Origin: Nocardia sp. CY41
GTDB taxonomy: Bacteria > Actinomycetota > Actinomycetes > Mycobacteriales > Mycobacteriaceae
Length of the DNA stretch: 64,000 bases
Direction: 5' to 3'
NCBI RefSeq assembly: GCF_009829325.1
Contig: NZ_VUOS01000006.1
Location: 1-64,000 of the forward strand
Part shown: piece by piece, positions 1 through 9,222 of the stretch
Layout: each line of letters opens with the position of its first letter
How positions within the stretch are numbered: the stretch's first letter is position 1
Program-made: the position numbers and the translations under genes
The notes under the pieces: model-generated
Database searches by the model: none
What the model saw: only the letters and a program-made list of their open reading frames with translations
What the model was told of the DNA's origin: nothing

Positions 1-1
1 A

Positions 2-119
2 GTTACGGCGGCCATAGCGGTGGGGAAACGCCCGGTCCCATTCCGAACCCGGAAGCTAAGCCTGCCAGCGCCGATGGTACTGCACTCGACAGGGTGTGGG
101 AGAGTAGGACACCGCCGGA
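2..119 (+). rRNA. rrf: 5S ribosomal RNA
   Basis: The sequence has the canonical actinobacterial 5S layout. It opens with TTACGGCGGCCATAGCGGTG, carries the conserved internal CCCATTCCGAACCCGGAAG loop, and ends with CACCGCCGGAAC, which pairs back to the 5' end. Length is about 118 nt. It is the last gene of an rRNA operon whose 16S and 23S genes lie left of the window. Exact ends are uncertain by 1-2 nt. Confidence 0.96.
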
Positions 120-130
120 ACATCCTTCGC

Positions 131-161
131 GATAGGGGACCCAGATACTGGGTCCCCTATC
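131..161 (+). terminator. rRNA operon terminator hairpin
   Basis: Perfect 14-bp inverted repeat (GATAGGGGACCCAG, then ATA, then its complement) 12 nt after the 5S gene, followed by GGCGTTT. Position and stem strength fit an intrinsic terminator of the rRNA operon. The T-tract is short, as is usual in actinobacteria. Confidence 0.85.
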
Positions 162-276
162 GGCGTTTGAGCACCTGATGGAGCTCCGACAGACTTGCCG
201 TACCGGCGCCCCACCGCAGGTACGTGATTGAATTCGTGGGACTACAGACTTTTGCGACACCAAGAAAGGGAGCACC

Positions 277-1938
277 GTGCCGGAACAGAACGACGATCGG
301 AAGCCCTTCCGGCGCGGCGCTCCCGACTCGGGACCCGGCCGACGAGACGACAACTCGGACGCAGGCCGACGCGGCGGTGGATTCCATCGCCGAGGCGAGT
401 CCGGAGAGCGCGGCGGCTTCGCGCGGCGCGAAGGGTCGACTGGCTCCGGCCGGCGAGACAGCTCCTCCGAACGCGGCGATTTCCAGCGCCGGGACAATTC
501 CGGAGGGTTCGACCGTCGCGGAAGCAGCGGCAATGACGACCAGCGTGGCCGTGCGGGTGAGCGCGGCGGGTTCCGCCGCCAGGACTCCGGCGATCGCGGT
601 GGTGACAGTGGCGGCTTCCGGCGCGGGGGTGACGCGTCGAAGCGCGGCGGATTCCAGCGTCGGGACGAGTCCGGGGGACACGGCGGATCCGCAGGGAGAG
701 GTGGGCCTGCGCAGCGCGGTGGGTACCAGCGCCCGGAGAACTCGGACGAACGCGGTGGCTTCAAACGCCGGAGTGAGAGCGGAGAGCGCCGCGACGATGC
801 GCGGGGCGGGTATCGGTCCGCCGGCGACTCCGGCGCTCGCCGCGGGTTCGAGCGTGGCGGTTCCGGCGACCGTGGCGGATTCCGCCGCCAGGACTCCACC
901 GACCGTGGCGGTGACAGTGGGGGATTCCGGCGCGGGGGTGACCAGTCCAAGCGCGGTGGTTTCCAGCGCCGGGACGAGTCCGCGGGTGCTGGTGGCGATG
1001 TCCGCCGCGGTGAATCCGGCGATCGCGGCGGATTCAAGCGTCGCGGCGATTTCGATGAGCGCGGTGACGCGGCAGGACGCGGCGCGTCCGGCTACCAGCG
1101 GCGCGATGACGAGAGCCATCGCGCGGGTTCGGATCGCGACGAGCGGCGCGGCGGCGCGGACCGCGAAGGCCGCGGTCCGCACGGTGACGCGTCGCAGGAC
1201 CGTCGCCGGGGCGGCAAGGGCGCCCGTAGCGGTGCCGGGCGTTCCCTCGATCGCCGCCCGCCGCGGCCGGAGGAGCCCGATCTGCCGGATGAAGTGCAGG
1301 CCACCGACCTCGACCCGGCCGTGCGGCGGGACCTGCTCAGTCTGGACAAGGGCAATGCGGAGACGGTCGCCCGGCACTTGGTGATGGCGGTACGACTGCT
1401 CGATGACGATCCCGGGCTCGCGCTCGCCCATGCCCGGGCGGCGCGGCAGCGAGCCGGGCGGATCGCAGTCGTCCGTGAGACCGCGGGCGTGGTGGCCTAT
1501 CACGCCGGCGAATGGGCGGAGGCCCTGTCCGAACTGCGTACCGCGCGCCGGATGTCCGGTGGTTCGGGGTTGCTGGCCGTCATGGCCGATTGCGAACGTG
1601 GACTGGGCCGTCCGGAACGTGCGATCGAACTCGGTCGCAGCGAGGAAGCGCGTGCTCTGCGCGGTGACGACGCCGCCGAACTGCGCATCGTGGTCGCCGG
1701 CGCGCGGATGGACCTCGGTCAGTACGACCAAGCCGTCGTGACCTTGCAGACTTCGGATTTGGATCCGTCCCGGACCGGTTCCGCCGCGGCGCGCCTGTTC
1801 TACGCCTACGCCGATGCGCTCGTCGCCGCGGGCCGTACCGACGAGGGCCTCACCTGGTTCCTGAACGCCGCCTCGGCCGACCTGGACGGAGAGACGGACG
1901 CCGAAGAACGGGCCGCCGAACTCACCGGAGATATCTGA
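277..1938 (+). CDS. TPR-like protein with long Arg/Gly-rich N-terminal region (Rv1691-like)
   Basis: 553 aa. The GTG start is preceded by AAGAAAGGGAG. Residues 1 to about 325 are extremely rich in R, G, D and S, with recurring GGFRR, RGGFQRRD and KRGG units typical of RGG-type disordered, RNA-binding segments. From about residue 335 the composition becomes normal: Ala/Leu-rich amphipathic helices consistent with TPR repeats (for example near LAHARAARQRAGRIA and YADALVAAGRTDEGL). M. tuberculosis has a shorter TPR-like protein (Rv1691) at the same place, directly before the HAD phosphatase, so position supports homology of the C-terminal part. Function is unknown; an RNA- or ribosome-linked role is only inference from the RGG region and the neighbouring rRNA operon. 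Confidence 0.85.
   Translation: MPEQNDDRKPFRRGAPDSGPGRRDDNSDAGRRGGGFHRRGESGERGGFARREGSTGSGRRDSSSERGDFQRRDNSGGFDRRGSSGNDDQRGRAGERGGFRRQDSGDRGGDSGGFRRGGDASKRGGFQRRDESGGHGGSAGRGGPAQRGGYQRPENSDERGGFKRRSESGERRDDARGGYRSAGDSGARRGFERGGSGDRGGFRRQDSTDRGGDSGGFRRGGDQSKRGGFQRRDESAGAGGDVRRGESGDRGGFKRRGDFDERGDAAGRGASGYQRRDDESHRAGSDRDERRGGADREGRGPHGDASQDRRRGGKGARSGAGRSLDRRPPRPEEPDLPDEVQATDLDPAVRRDLLSLDKGNAETVARHLVMAVRLLDDDPGLALAHARAARQRAGRIAVVRETAGVVAYHAGEWAEALSELRTARRMSGGSGLLAVMADCERGLGRPERAIELGRSEEARALRGDDAAELRIVVAGARMDLGQYDQAVVTLQTSDLDPSRTGSAAARLFYAYADALVAAGRTDEGLTWFLNAASADLDGETDAEERAAELTGDI
562..672 (+). repeat. In-frame direct repeat, copy 1, inside the RGG region
   Basis: About 111 bp (residues about 96-132) that recur almost unchanged 309 bp downstream. 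The shared peptide contains RGGFRRQDS, DRGGDSGGFRRGGD and SKRGGFQRRDES. The 309-bp offset is a whole number of codons (103), so the duplication keeps the frame. Confidence 0.85.
871..981 (+). repeat. In-frame direct repeat, copy 2, inside the RGG region
   Basis: Second copy of the 111-bp unit (residues about 199-235). Differences from copy 1 are mostly synonymous third-position changes plus a few substitutions (for example DSG to DST, DAS to DQS). This points to an older segmental duplication kept under selection for the protein sequence. Confidence 0.85.
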
Positions 1939-2780
1939 ACCTGCCGTTGAGGCGGTGCGCACCGGTTCATCCGGCGGCGTTCAAGTGCCGCGTTCGTCTC
2001 AGAGTCGTTCGCAAGCACGACTCTCCGCTTCGGCGGGCGAGTTCGAAAGCTGTTGGCGCCGGTCTGCCTTTGCCGCCCCTGCCTCCTCTGTAAGGCGCTT
2101 CACTGTAAGCACGCCTGGGCCGCTGGATAGAAGTCCTGAGATCGTCTCCAAGCCGACACACGTGTCCGTGCTGCACTCAGGCGTGCCAGCTCCAGCGGCG
2201 TGACGCGGGTCGTCCCTTCGGCGGGCGAGATTTGCAGCCGGCCGTCGAGGTGGCCGCACCTGACGGCTGGGGTACTTCCTCTCAGCAGGACGCCCGGCCG
2301 CTTCAGCAGCTCGAGGAGTTGGGTGGTGGTCTGCTGGGGCAAGTGGGTGCGGGCGGCATAAAGCGCGCTGCTGGGATGCAGTCGGTTCCTTCTCGGCCCT
2401 TCTCGCGGCGGGTTCGGAGTTCGGCCATCACCGGTGGCGACGAGAAGAGCGCGGTGAGGCGGCCGGCTCGCGTTGTCGACGTCGTGGTCCGGCGATAATC
2501 GGCACGAGGCGCAGCATGGCGGAGGGTGCGGAGGTGCGCACTGTGCCCGCGCGATCACATCGTGGTCGTGATGTGCAGGAGCGGCGACCATGGGCTTGAT
2601 CAGAAACTGCGCTGTCTCGCTTGCGATCCGGTGCGGCAGGAGTGGCCGACGCCACGTCTTTCCGGTGTGCCCGCCGGCGTAGTGTCGAGTGTCTCGGACT
2701 CGCCGAGCGGATGTGCTGCCGGAGGGCCCGGCGGTGATGAGTCGGCACGGCGCCGATCGGTGACACGGAGTGAGAGTGGT
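1939..2780. other. 842-bp stretch without a convincing gene
   Basis: No reading frame here has recognisable motifs, a good ribosome binding site or actinobacterial codon use. The longest frame is on the minus strand (2100-2591) and looks like noise or a heavily decayed gene. No tRNA fold was seen. It separates the RGG/TPR gene from the HAD phosphatase gene and probably holds the promoter of the latter operon near its right end. Confidence 0.5.
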
Positions 2781-3671
2781 GTGAAGCGACTACGAGATCG
2801 CTACCGAGCCCTGCTGCTGGATCTGGACGGGACGCTGTACCGCGGTCACGAGGTGATCGTGGGGGCGCCGGAGGCGCTCGCCGCGAGCGGGCAGCCCGAT
2901 CAGCGGCTGGTGTATGTCACGAACAACGCCAGCCGCGGGCCGCAGGTCGTGGCAGCGCATCTGTCCGAACTCGGCTTTCCCGCCGCTCCCGACGACGTGG
3001 TGACCAGCGCCCAGGCCGCGGCGCGGTTGCTGGCCGAGCGGCTCGATCGCGGCGCGCCCGTTCTGGTCGTCGGCACCGACGATCTGGCCGCCGAGGTGGA
3101 CGGCGTCGGACTGCGACCGATCCGGCGTTTCGACGGCGCCGCGCCCGCCGCGGTGGTGCAGGGGCATTCACCCCAGACCGCCTGGCCGGACCTCGCCGAA
3201 GCCGCCTATGCCCTGCGTGCGGACGCCCTGTGGGTCGCGGCGAACACCGACCGGACTTTGCCGAACGAACGCGGCCTCGCGCCGGGCAACGGCGCGATGG
3301 TCGCCGCACTGCGGGCCGCTTCCGATCGGGAGCCGATCGTGGCCGGCAAGCCGTATGCGCCGCTGTTGGAGGACGCGCTCGTCCGGGCCGGTTCCCGCTC
3401 GGCCTTGGTGGTGGGCGACCGTCTGGACACCGACATCGAGGGCGCCAACCGGGTCGGTCTGGACTCGCTGCTGGTGCTCACCGGCGTCAGCACGCTCGAC
3501 GAACTGCGCGAGGCCCCGGATGCTCAGGTGCCGACCTATGTCGCCGATTCGCTCGACGCCCTCAATCACGCGGTCGTCGCCGCCGAGCCGGATGCCGACC
3601 TCGGCGACATGCTGCAGCGCCACCCCGGGCGAGCTGTGACGGTCCGCGCGTCCGATTCGGAAATCCGATAG
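2781..3671 (+). CDS. HAD-IIA family phosphatase (glycerol-3-phosphate phosphatase-like, Rv1692-like)
   Basis: 296 aa from the GTG at 2781, chosen because GGAG lies 10 nt upstream and the catalytic motif then falls at residues 14-18 (DLDGT, nucleophile Asp14 and acid Asp16). The frame is open much further upstream, but that part has no conserved features. Motif II is VTNNAS, the motif III lysine is in AGKPYAPLLEDAL, and motif IV is GDRLDTDIEGANRVG, all typical of the NagD/HAD-IIA class. The M. tuberculosis counterpart at this position (Rv1692) was described as a glycerol-3-phosphate phosphatase in phospholipid recycling; the same activity is inferred here. First gene of a tight run with tlyA, nadK and recN. 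Confidence 0.9.
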   Translation: MKRLRDRYRALLLDLDGTLYRGHEVIVGAPEALAASGQPDQRLVYVTNNASRGPQVVAAHLSELGFPAAPDDVVTSAQAAARLLAERLDRGAPVLVVGTDDLAAEVDGVGLRPIRRFDGAAPAAVVQGHSPQTAWPDLAEAAYALRADALWVAANTDRTLPNERGLAPGNGAMVAALRAASDREPIVAGKPYAPLLEDALVRAGSRSALVVGDRLDTDIEGANRVGLDSLLVLTGVSTLDELREAPDAQVPTYVADSLDALNHAVVAAEPDADLGDMLQRHPGRAVTVRASDSEIR

Positions 3672-3684
3672 CGTTGACGCCACG

Positions 3685-3993
3685 ATGACTACACCCACGC
3701 CTCGTCCGAACGGTCCCGGCACGGCGGCCGGTGCGCACGGTCCCCGGCCCGGGGTTCCGCTGCCCGGTCAGCACCTGCCGGGTGCGCAAGGCCGTCCGGA
3801 GCCTGCCGACCCGGATCGTATCCGCGGCGAGGTCGACAGCCTGCTCGCCGAACTCGAGCGTCCCGGTTGGAACGGGCCCGTGCCCGCGACCGACAGCGCC
3901 GAGGCCGGAGTCGACATCACCCGTCGCGCTCGCATCCTGGAGCAGGCACATGACGTGCTGGTACAGGCCTTGGCCACGGTGGACAAGATCTGA
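3685..3993 (+). CDS. Small conserved actinobacterial protein (Rv1693-like position)
   Basis: 102 aa, ATG start 13 nt after the HAD gene; it ends 1 nt before the tlyA GTG. The first 40 residues are Pro/Gly-rich and probably disordered. The last 60 or so (from RGEVDSLLAELERPGW to LVQALATVDKI) look like two amphipathic helices and are the likely conserved part. A small protein of unknown function occupies the same slot in M. tuberculosis (Rv1693). No catalytic motif or membrane segment is visible. Very probably co-transcribed and translationally coupled with tlyA. Confidence 0.75.
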   Translation: MTTPTPRPNGPGTAAGAHGPRPGVPLPGQHLPGAQGRPEPADPDRIRGEVDSLLAELERPGWNGPVPATDSAEAGVDITRRARILEQAHDVLVQALATVDKI

Positions 3994-3994
3994 G

Positions 3995-4816
3995 GTGGCC
4001 AGACGCGCACGGGTGGACGCGGAACTGGTTCGCCGCGGATTGGCGAGATCGCGAGAACACGCGGTCGAACTGATCGGCGCGGGCCGCGTCCTGATAGCTG
4101 GAACGGTCGCGGTGAAGGCGGCGACCGCCGTCGAGGCGGGTACGCCGCTGGTGGTCCGCGAGGAGCCCGACGAGGTCTCGTGGGCCTCGCGCGGCGCGCA
4201 CAAACTCCTCGGCGCGCTGGCGCGGTTCGAGCCGGACGGGCTGTCCGTGGCGGGCAAGCGCTGCCTGGACGCGGGCGCTTCGACCGGCGGTTTCACCGAC
4301 GTGCTGCTGGCGCGGGAAGCGCGGGAGGTCGTCGCCGTCGACGTCGGGTACGGCCAGCTGGTCTGGCGTCTGCGTACCGACGAGCGGGTCCGCGTGTTCG
4401 ACCGCACCAACGTGCGCAACCTGACGCCCGAAATGATCGGCGGCACGGTCGACGTGGTGGTGGGCGACCTGTCCTTCATTTCGCTGAGCCTGGTGCTGCC
4501 CGCGCTGGCTGCCTGCGCGGCGCCTGGCGCCGACCTGTTGCCCATGGTGAAACCACAGTTCGAGGTCGGTAAGGAGCGGGTCGGCTCCGGCGGCGTGGTG
4601 CGGGATCCCGCGCTGCGCGCCGACGCGGTGCGTGGTGTCGCGGCGGCGGCCGCGGAGCTGGGCATGCGCACGGTCGATGTAGTGGCGAGCCCGCTGCCGG
4701 GACCGTCGGGCAATGTCGAATACTTCTTGTGGCTGCGCAACGACGGGCCTTTCGCCTACGACGGCGAGCAGGTCGCTGCGCTGGTCGAGCGTGCGGTTGA
4801 GGAGGGTCCACAGTGA
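3995..4816 (+). CDS. tlyA: TlyA, 16S/23S rRNA 2'-O-cytidine methyltransferase (hemolysin A family)
   Basis: 273 aa, close to the M. tuberculosis length of 268. The GTG at 3995 lies one base after the previous stop; the open frame upstream is shadow. Residues 1-60 form an S4 RNA-binding domain ([20 protein letters not shown]), followed by the SRGAHKL motif and an FtsJ/RrmJ-type SAM-methyltransferase domain ([41 protein letters not shown]). TlyA methylates C1409 of 16S and C1920 of 23S rRNA in mycobacteria, and loss gives capreomycin resistance. It overlaps nadK by 4 nt (GTGA). Confidence 0.95.
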   Translation: MARRARVDAELVRRGLARSREHAVELIGAGRVLIAGTVAVKAATAVEAGTPLVVREEPDEVSWASRGAHKLLGALARFEPDGLSVAGKRCLDAGASTGGFTDVLLAREAREVVAVDVGYGQLVWRLRTDERVRVFDRTNVRNLTPEMIGGTVDVVVGDLSFISLSLVLPALAACAAPGADLLPMVKPQFEVGKERVGSGGVVRDPALRADAVRGVAAAAAELGMRTVDVVASPLPGPSGNVEYFLWLRNDGPFAYDGEQVAALVERAVEEGPQ

Positions 4817-5772
4817 ACGCGCTGGCCCAGCCCTGCGGCCGGGAGATCCTGCTGGTGTCACATCCGGGCCGGGCGGAGATCATCGAGACCGCCCATCGGG
4901 TGGCGAAGATCTTCGCGGACGCGGGTATCTGCCTGCGCGTGCTCGCCGACGAGGCGGACAGCACGCGGTTCGAGGCCGAGCCGGGCGGCTATCCGGTGCG
5001 CGTGGTCGAGCACAGCCCGGAGGCAGCGGTCGGCTGCGAGATGGTGCTCGTGCTCGGTGGCGACGGAACGTTCCTGCGCGCTGCCGAACTGGCGCGTCCG
5101 GCCGGGGTGCCGGTGCTCGGGATCAATCTCGGCCGCATCGGTTTTCTCACCGAGGCCGAGGCGGAGCATCTGGATGAGGCGCTCGCCCAGGTGGTCCGGG
5201 GGGATTACACGATCGAGCATCGGATGACCATCGACGTCACGGTCCGCGTCGAGGACGAGGTCGTCGACAGCGGATGGGCGCTGAACGAGGCGAGCATCGA
5301 AAACGCTTCGCGCATGGGGGTGCTGGAAGTGGTGTTGGAGGTCGACGGGCGACCGGTGTCGTCGTTCGGCTGCGACGGCATCCTGATCTCGACGCCGACC
5401 GGTTCGACCGCCTACGCTTTCTCCGCGGGCGGTCCGGTGGTGTGGCCGGAACTCGAAGCCTTGCTGGTGATTCCGAGCAATGCCCATGCCCTGTTCGCGC
5501 GGCCGCTGGTGACCAGCCCCGAGTCGCGGATCGCGGTCGAGTCCGTGGCGACCGGACACGATGCGATAGTTTTCCTGGACGGCAGGCGCACGCTCGCACT
5601 GCCCAGCGGGGGCCGGGTCGAGGCGGTTCGCGGCGCTCGACCGGTGCGCTGGGTGCGACTGGACTCCGCACCCTTCGCCGACCGGATGGTGCGCAAGTTC
5701 CAATTGCCCGTGACAGGCTGGCGTGGCCGACGGCGAACGGAGAGCACAAGTGCTGACAGAGATCAGGATTGA
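4813..5772 (+). CDS. nadK: NAD kinase
   Basis: 319 aa. The GTG start overlaps the tlyA stop (GTGA), which implies coupled translation. It phosphorylates NAD to NADP with ATP or polyphosphate in the cytoplasm. Diagnostic motifs are [11 protein letters not shown] (residues 82 onward, catalytic Asp84), [19 protein letters not shown] and the glycine-rich SNGSTAY-type loop seen here as [13 protein letters not shown]. Length and order match PpnK of mycobacteria (Rv1695). The last 23 nt overlap recN. Note that the C-terminal residues [13 protein letters not shown] are poorly conserved. Confidence 0.96.
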   Translation: MNALAQPCGREILLVSHPGRAEIIETAHRVAKIFADAGICLRVLADEADSTRFEAEPGGYPVRVVEHSPEAAVGCEMVLVLGGDGTFLRAAELARPAGVPVLGINLGRIGFLTEAEAEHLDEALAQVVRGDYTIEHRMTIDVTVRVEDEVVDSGWALNEASIENASRMGVLEVVLEVDGRPVSSFGCDGILISTPTGSTAYAFSAGGPVVWPELEALLVIPSNAHALFARPLVTSPESRIAVESVATGHDAIVFLDGRRTLALPSGGRVEAVRGARPVRWVRLDSAPFADRMVRKFQLPVTGWRGRRRTESTSADRDQD

Positions 5773-7534
5773 CGGGCTTGGCGTCATTTCCACGGCGACC
5801 GCGCAATTCCACGCGGGACTGACTTGCCTGACCGGCGAGACCGGCGCGGGCAAGACCATGGTGGTGACCAGCCTGCATCTGCTCAGCGGTGCGCGCGCGG
5901 ACGCGGGCCGGGTCCGGCTCGGCGCGTCCCGCGCCGTGGTGGAGGGCCGGTTCACCATCGAGGACGTCAACGATGCCGCCCGCGCGGAGGTCGCGCACGT
6001 GCTGGAGGCGGCCGCGGCCGAGCAGGACGACGACGGCAGCGTCATCGCGATCCGCACGGTCGGCAGCGACGGACGCTCCCGCGCGCATCTCGGTGGTCGT
6101 GGCGTCCCGGCCTCGGTGCTGGCCGATTTCACCGCGCCCTTGCTGACCGTGCACGGTCAGAACGACCAGCTGCGGTTGCAGCGTCCCGATCAGCAGTTGT
6201 CGGCACTGGACCGGTTCGCGGGCGACGCGGTGGCCGCGCTGCTGCGGAAGTACCAGGTGCTGCGCCGATCCTGGCTGGACGCCCGCGCCGAGTTGCTCGA
6301 ACGCACCGCGCGCAGCAGGGAATTGGCCCTCGAGGCCGAGCGGCTCGAACACTCGCTGAACGAAATCGACGCCATCTCTCCGGAACCCGGCGAGGACGTG
6401 CGCATCGTCGACGAGGTGCGCAGGCTCAGCGACCTGGATTCGCTGCGGGAAGCGGCGGCCACCGCGCACGAGGCGCTGGCCGGGCCTGCCGACGCACCCG
6501 CAGACGGTTCCGGCGCCATGGAAGCGCTCGGCACCGCCCGCGCCCGCATCGAAGCCGCCGACGACCCGGCGCTGATTGCGCTCGCGCCGCGCCTGGCCGA
6601 CGCCATCGCCGTGGTGGTCGACGTGACCACCGAGTTGAGCAGCTATCTGTCGGATCTGCCGTCGGATCCGGGTGCGCTGGATTCGCTGCTCACCCGGCAG
6701 GCCGAATTGAAGACGCTGACCCGCAAATACGCAGCCGACATCGATGGGGTGCTGGCCTGGGCGCAGGAGGCCCGGACCCGGCTCGGTTCACTGGACGTCT
6801 CCGAGGAGGCGCTGGCGAAGCTGGCCGCCGAGGTGGACACCGCCGCCGAACGGGTGCGGGAGGCGGCGAAGAAGCTGAGCGCCGCGCGGCGGAAGGCGGC
6901 GGGCAAGCTGGCCGCCGCGGTGAGCGCCGAACTGGGGGGTCTGGCGATGGGCAAGGCGCGCCTGGAGGCCGAGGTGCGGCCGGTGCTCGCGGGCGCGCAG
7001 GACTCGGCGCCGCTCACCGTCGACGGCCGGGAGTTGCATGCCGGCGCCATGGGTATCGATGAGGCCGAGTTCCGGTTGGCGGCGCATTCGGGCGCGCAGT
7101 CGTTGCCGTTGAGCAAGAGCGCGTCCGGAGGTGAGCTGTCGCGCGTGATGCTGGCGCTGGAAGTGGTGCTGGCCGGCTCCGAGCACGGAGCGACCATGGT
7201 GTTCGATGAGGTCGACGCGGGCGTCGGCGGGCGCGCCGCGGTGGAGATCGGCCGCAGGCTGGCCCGGCTGGCGCGCACGCATCAGGTGATCGTGGTGACC
7301 CATCTGCCGCAGGTCGCCGCGTTCGCCGATACGCACCTGGTGGTCGACAAATCCGACGACGGCAAGGGCGCCGTCAACAGCGGCGTCCGTGCGCTGACCA
7401 ACGACGAGCGCGTGGTCGAGCTGGCGCGCATGCTGGCCGGTCTCGACGACACCGAAACCGGCCGGGCGCACGCGGAGGAACTGCTCGCGACGGCGCGCGC
7501 AGAGAAAGCGGGCGCCGAGGCGGCCGCGCGCTGA
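5750..7534 (+). CDS. recN: DNA repair protein RecN
   Basis: 594 aa from the GTG at 5750, preceded by GGAGAG at 5739-5744; it starts inside the end of nadK. RecN is an SMC-like ATPase acting in double-strand break repair. Walker A is GETGAGKT (residues 29-36). The middle is a long Ala/Glu-rich coiled-coil (about 150-390). The ABC signature is SGGELS (residues 459-464), and Walker B is [12 protein letters not shown] followed by the H-loop [10 protein letters not shown]. All ATPase elements are present, so it should be functional. It ends 9 nt before the convergent SRPBCC gene. Confidence 0.96.
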   Translation: MLTEIRIDGLGVISTATAQFHAGLTCLTGETGAGKTMVVTSLHLLSGARADAGRVRLGASRAVVEGRFTIEDVNDAARAEVAHVLEAAAAEQDDDGSVIAIRTVGSDGRSRAHLGGRGVPASVLADFTAPLLTVHGQNDQLRLQRPDQQLSALDRFAGDAVAALLRKYQVLRRSWLDARAELLERTARSRELALEAERLEHSLNEIDAISPEPGEDVRIVDEVRRLSDLDSLREAAATAHEALAGPADAPADGSGAMEALGTARARIEAADDPALIALAPRLADAIAVVVDVTTELSSYLSDLPSDPGALDSLLTRQAELKTLTRKYAADIDGVLAWAQEARTRLGSLDVSEEALAKLAAEVDTAAERVREAAKKLSAARRKAAGKLAAAVSAELGGLAMGKARLEAEVRPVLAGAQDSAPLTVDGRELHAGAMGIDEAEFRLAAHSGAQSLPLSKSASGGELSRVMLALEVVLAGSEHGATMVFDEVDAGVGGRAAVEIGRRLARLARTHQVIVVTHLPQVAAFADTHLVVDKSDDGKGAVNSGVRALTNDERVVELARMLAGLDDTETGRAHAEELLATARAEKAGAEAAAR

Positions 7535-7543
7535 GCGCGCCGG

Positions 7544-7963
7544 TCAGCGCACCGCCTTTTGCGCACCCTTGATGAACTGGCCGATCAGGTTCTTCAGACC
7601 GAGTTCCAGCACCTTGGCGGGCACCGGCAGCGACGGGTCCGATTCCATTGTGTAGGAGACCAGAGTGCCGTTGTCGGCGTCGGCGAAAGTGACGATGCCG
7701 ACGTGCCGCTTCACCGGCGCGCCCTTCACGATCTTGTATTCCATCCGCTCGCCGGGCACGAGCTTCGTGATCTCCTCGGTGACCCCGACCGGGCCGAGAC
7801 CGATCAGATGCTGCGCGCCGACGCCCTCGCGTTCGGTGAGGCCGGGCTTGATCAGCTTGACCTGGACCGGGATGTAGGGGCTGATGCTCTCGCGGTCGGC
7901 GAAAAGCCGGTAGACGACCTCGCGCGGGGCGGCGATGACGGCGTCGACGGTGGTGCTGGCCAT
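7544..7963 (-). CDS. SRPBCC family protein (polyketide cyclase/START-like)
   Basis: 139 aa. The ATG at 7963 is preferred over the longer frame because GAGGAG stands 5 nt upstream. The fold is a small helix-grip protein that binds hydrophobic ligands: TVDAVIAAPREVVYRLFADR at the N-terminus, a central run of beta strands (VGAQHLIGLGPVGVTEEITK) and a C-terminal long helix (PAKVLELGLKNLIGQFIKGA). No catalytic residues can be assigned. It is convergent to recN and not part of that operon. Related SRPBCC genes in the window are at 27282 and 60356, but sequence similarity between them is low. Confidence 0.82.
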   Translation of the reverse strand: MASTTVDAVIAAPREVVYRLFADRESISPYIPVQVKLIKPGLTEREGVGAQHLIGLGPVGVTEEITKLVPGERMEYKIVKGAPVKRHVGIVTFADADNGTLVSYTMESDPSLPVPAKVLELGLKNLIGQFIKGAQKAVR

Positions 7964-8396
7964 GAATTCTCCTCTTCCAGTTACGTGTGACCGGCAGCAT
8001 ATAGCTACAGCGGGCACCGCTCGGCGATCGTGTCGTCCGCATCACAATCCGGGATGAGCTGTCTCGTAGGGAGGGATTTCGGGCTGGTGTACGGCGCCCG
8101 GCTCGAGCAGGGAAGGAGCCGTGGCCGCCGCATACAGTGTGCTCTATCTACTGGTGACATACGTGCGTCTTCCTGAAATCGCGCGAAGTCGGATCTCGGC
8201 TCGACGAAAAGTAGACGCATACGCAGCCGGATCAGCTCACGAAGCACACCTCGTGTCAACGTTTTTCGTCGCGCGCCAGTCATCGCATGCGAATGATGTC
8301 CGCAATGTCCGATTCATCATCTACTATTGAACTCAGTAGGTTAACGGTGGATGAATTCCGCCGGGCAGCGGGAAGTGCCGAGGCAAAGGGGCCGAC
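7964..8396. other. Intergenic region, no gene recognised
   Basis: 433 bp between two divergent genes. The right end is less GC-rich (ATTCATCATCTACTATTGAA near 8311-8330) and contains TACTAT, which could be a -10 element for the small secreted protein gene at 8397. No conserved frame or palindromic operator was found. Confidence 0.4.
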
Positions 8397-8831
8397 ATGC
8401 GCAGCGTTCTTCCAGTGATGACCGAGATCGGCGGGGCGCGTCGTCGCGGCCCGGCCGGCCGACGCCGGAATGTGGCAAGAACGGGGGCATTCGCGCTGAT
8501 CGTGGCCGGTCTGGCCGCGGGAGCGATCGGCGCGGCCGGTGGGGCTGCCGCGGAGTCGTTGTCCCGCTCCGACCACTCCGGTCGCGCCGGTTCGCACGGC
8601 GACTCGACAGGGTGGCATGAGATCGACCCGTTCGGCTACCAGCATTCCGACCCGAACCCGCTGCGGCAGAACGAACATCAGCATGCCCTGCGCGAGTACC
8701 ACCGGAAGAGCAAGCCCCCGCCTGCCGAAAGCGGCCCCGGCGACGGCACGGGCGACGCGGCCTGGAGCCGCACGCCACGTCCGGACGGTAGCGGCTGGAC
8801 CGTGTGCCGCCCACAGGCGAAGTGGTGCTGA
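8397..8831 (+). CDS. Small secreted or membrane-anchored protein, unknown function
   Basis: 144 aa, ATG preceded by AAAGGGG. An Arg-rich N-terminus (RRRGPAGRRRNVARTG) is followed by a hydrophobic segment (AFALIVAGLAAGAIGAAGG, about residues 33-51), which looks like an uncleaved anchor or a long signal peptide. The exported part is short, His/Asp-rich and probably unstructured (DPFGYQHSDPNPLRQNEHQH). It has only one cysteine pair candidate near the end (VCRPQAKWC). No family recognised. A second in-frame ATG six codons in is an alternative start. Confidence 0.6.
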   Translation: MRSVLPVMTEIGGARRRGPAGRRRNVARTGAFALIVAGLAAGAIGAAGGAAAESLSRSDHSGRAGSHGDSTGWHEIDPFGYQHSDPNPLRQNEHQHALREYHRKSKPPPAESGPGDGTGDAAWSRTPRPDGSGWTVCRPQAKWC

Positions 8832-9222
8832 GCGATCGAGTTCGCGGGCTCGGTACGGCACGGTCGCCGTGATCCGCATCGGCCGGCGGTGGTCGTCTCG
8901 CTGGAATCGGCGCGGTAGCGATATGTTCGCTGGCTGGTGATTCCGGGTGGATACGACCTCTGATCTCGGGCGGGCGGGCGCTGTGGCACATCGGTCCGGG
9001 CCGTTGGGCAAGTGGTTTTCGTTTCGCCGCCAGGAGGCGTCCTGGGAGATGTATCTCCTCTTTGGATTGCTCCGAGCAGGGATATTAGGCCGGCGTCGAC
9101 GTGATCCGTATCGAGACGGCGCATCGGTCCGGCGGTGACCGCGAGCACGCAGAGGCGCGAATGCGGCGTGCGGAACGGCGCGCCTCCACCAATGGTTGAG
9201 AGTTTGCCGCCATCATCGGCAC
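8832..9222. other. Intergenic region upstream of steA
   Basis: 391 bp. A short frame at 8947-9138 has no homology signal. The stretch presumably holds the promoter of the steA-steB operon, but no clear -10/-35 pair or operator could be identified by eye. Confidence 0.4.

Noticed and set aside
3..1037. Long minus-strand frame rich in Pro/Arg opposite the RGG region
   Set aside because: It is the antisense of GC-rich repeats coding for Arg/Gly; no ribosome binding site and biased composition, so it is a shadow.
2100..2591. 163-codon minus-strand frame between the TPR and HAD genes
   Set aside because: Composition is His/Pro/Arg-rich, there is no recognisable motif, and a second frame overlaps it; not enough to call a gene.
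8947..9138. 63-codon frame upstream of steA
   Set aside because: No good ribosome binding site, no homology signal, codon use unlike the neighbours.
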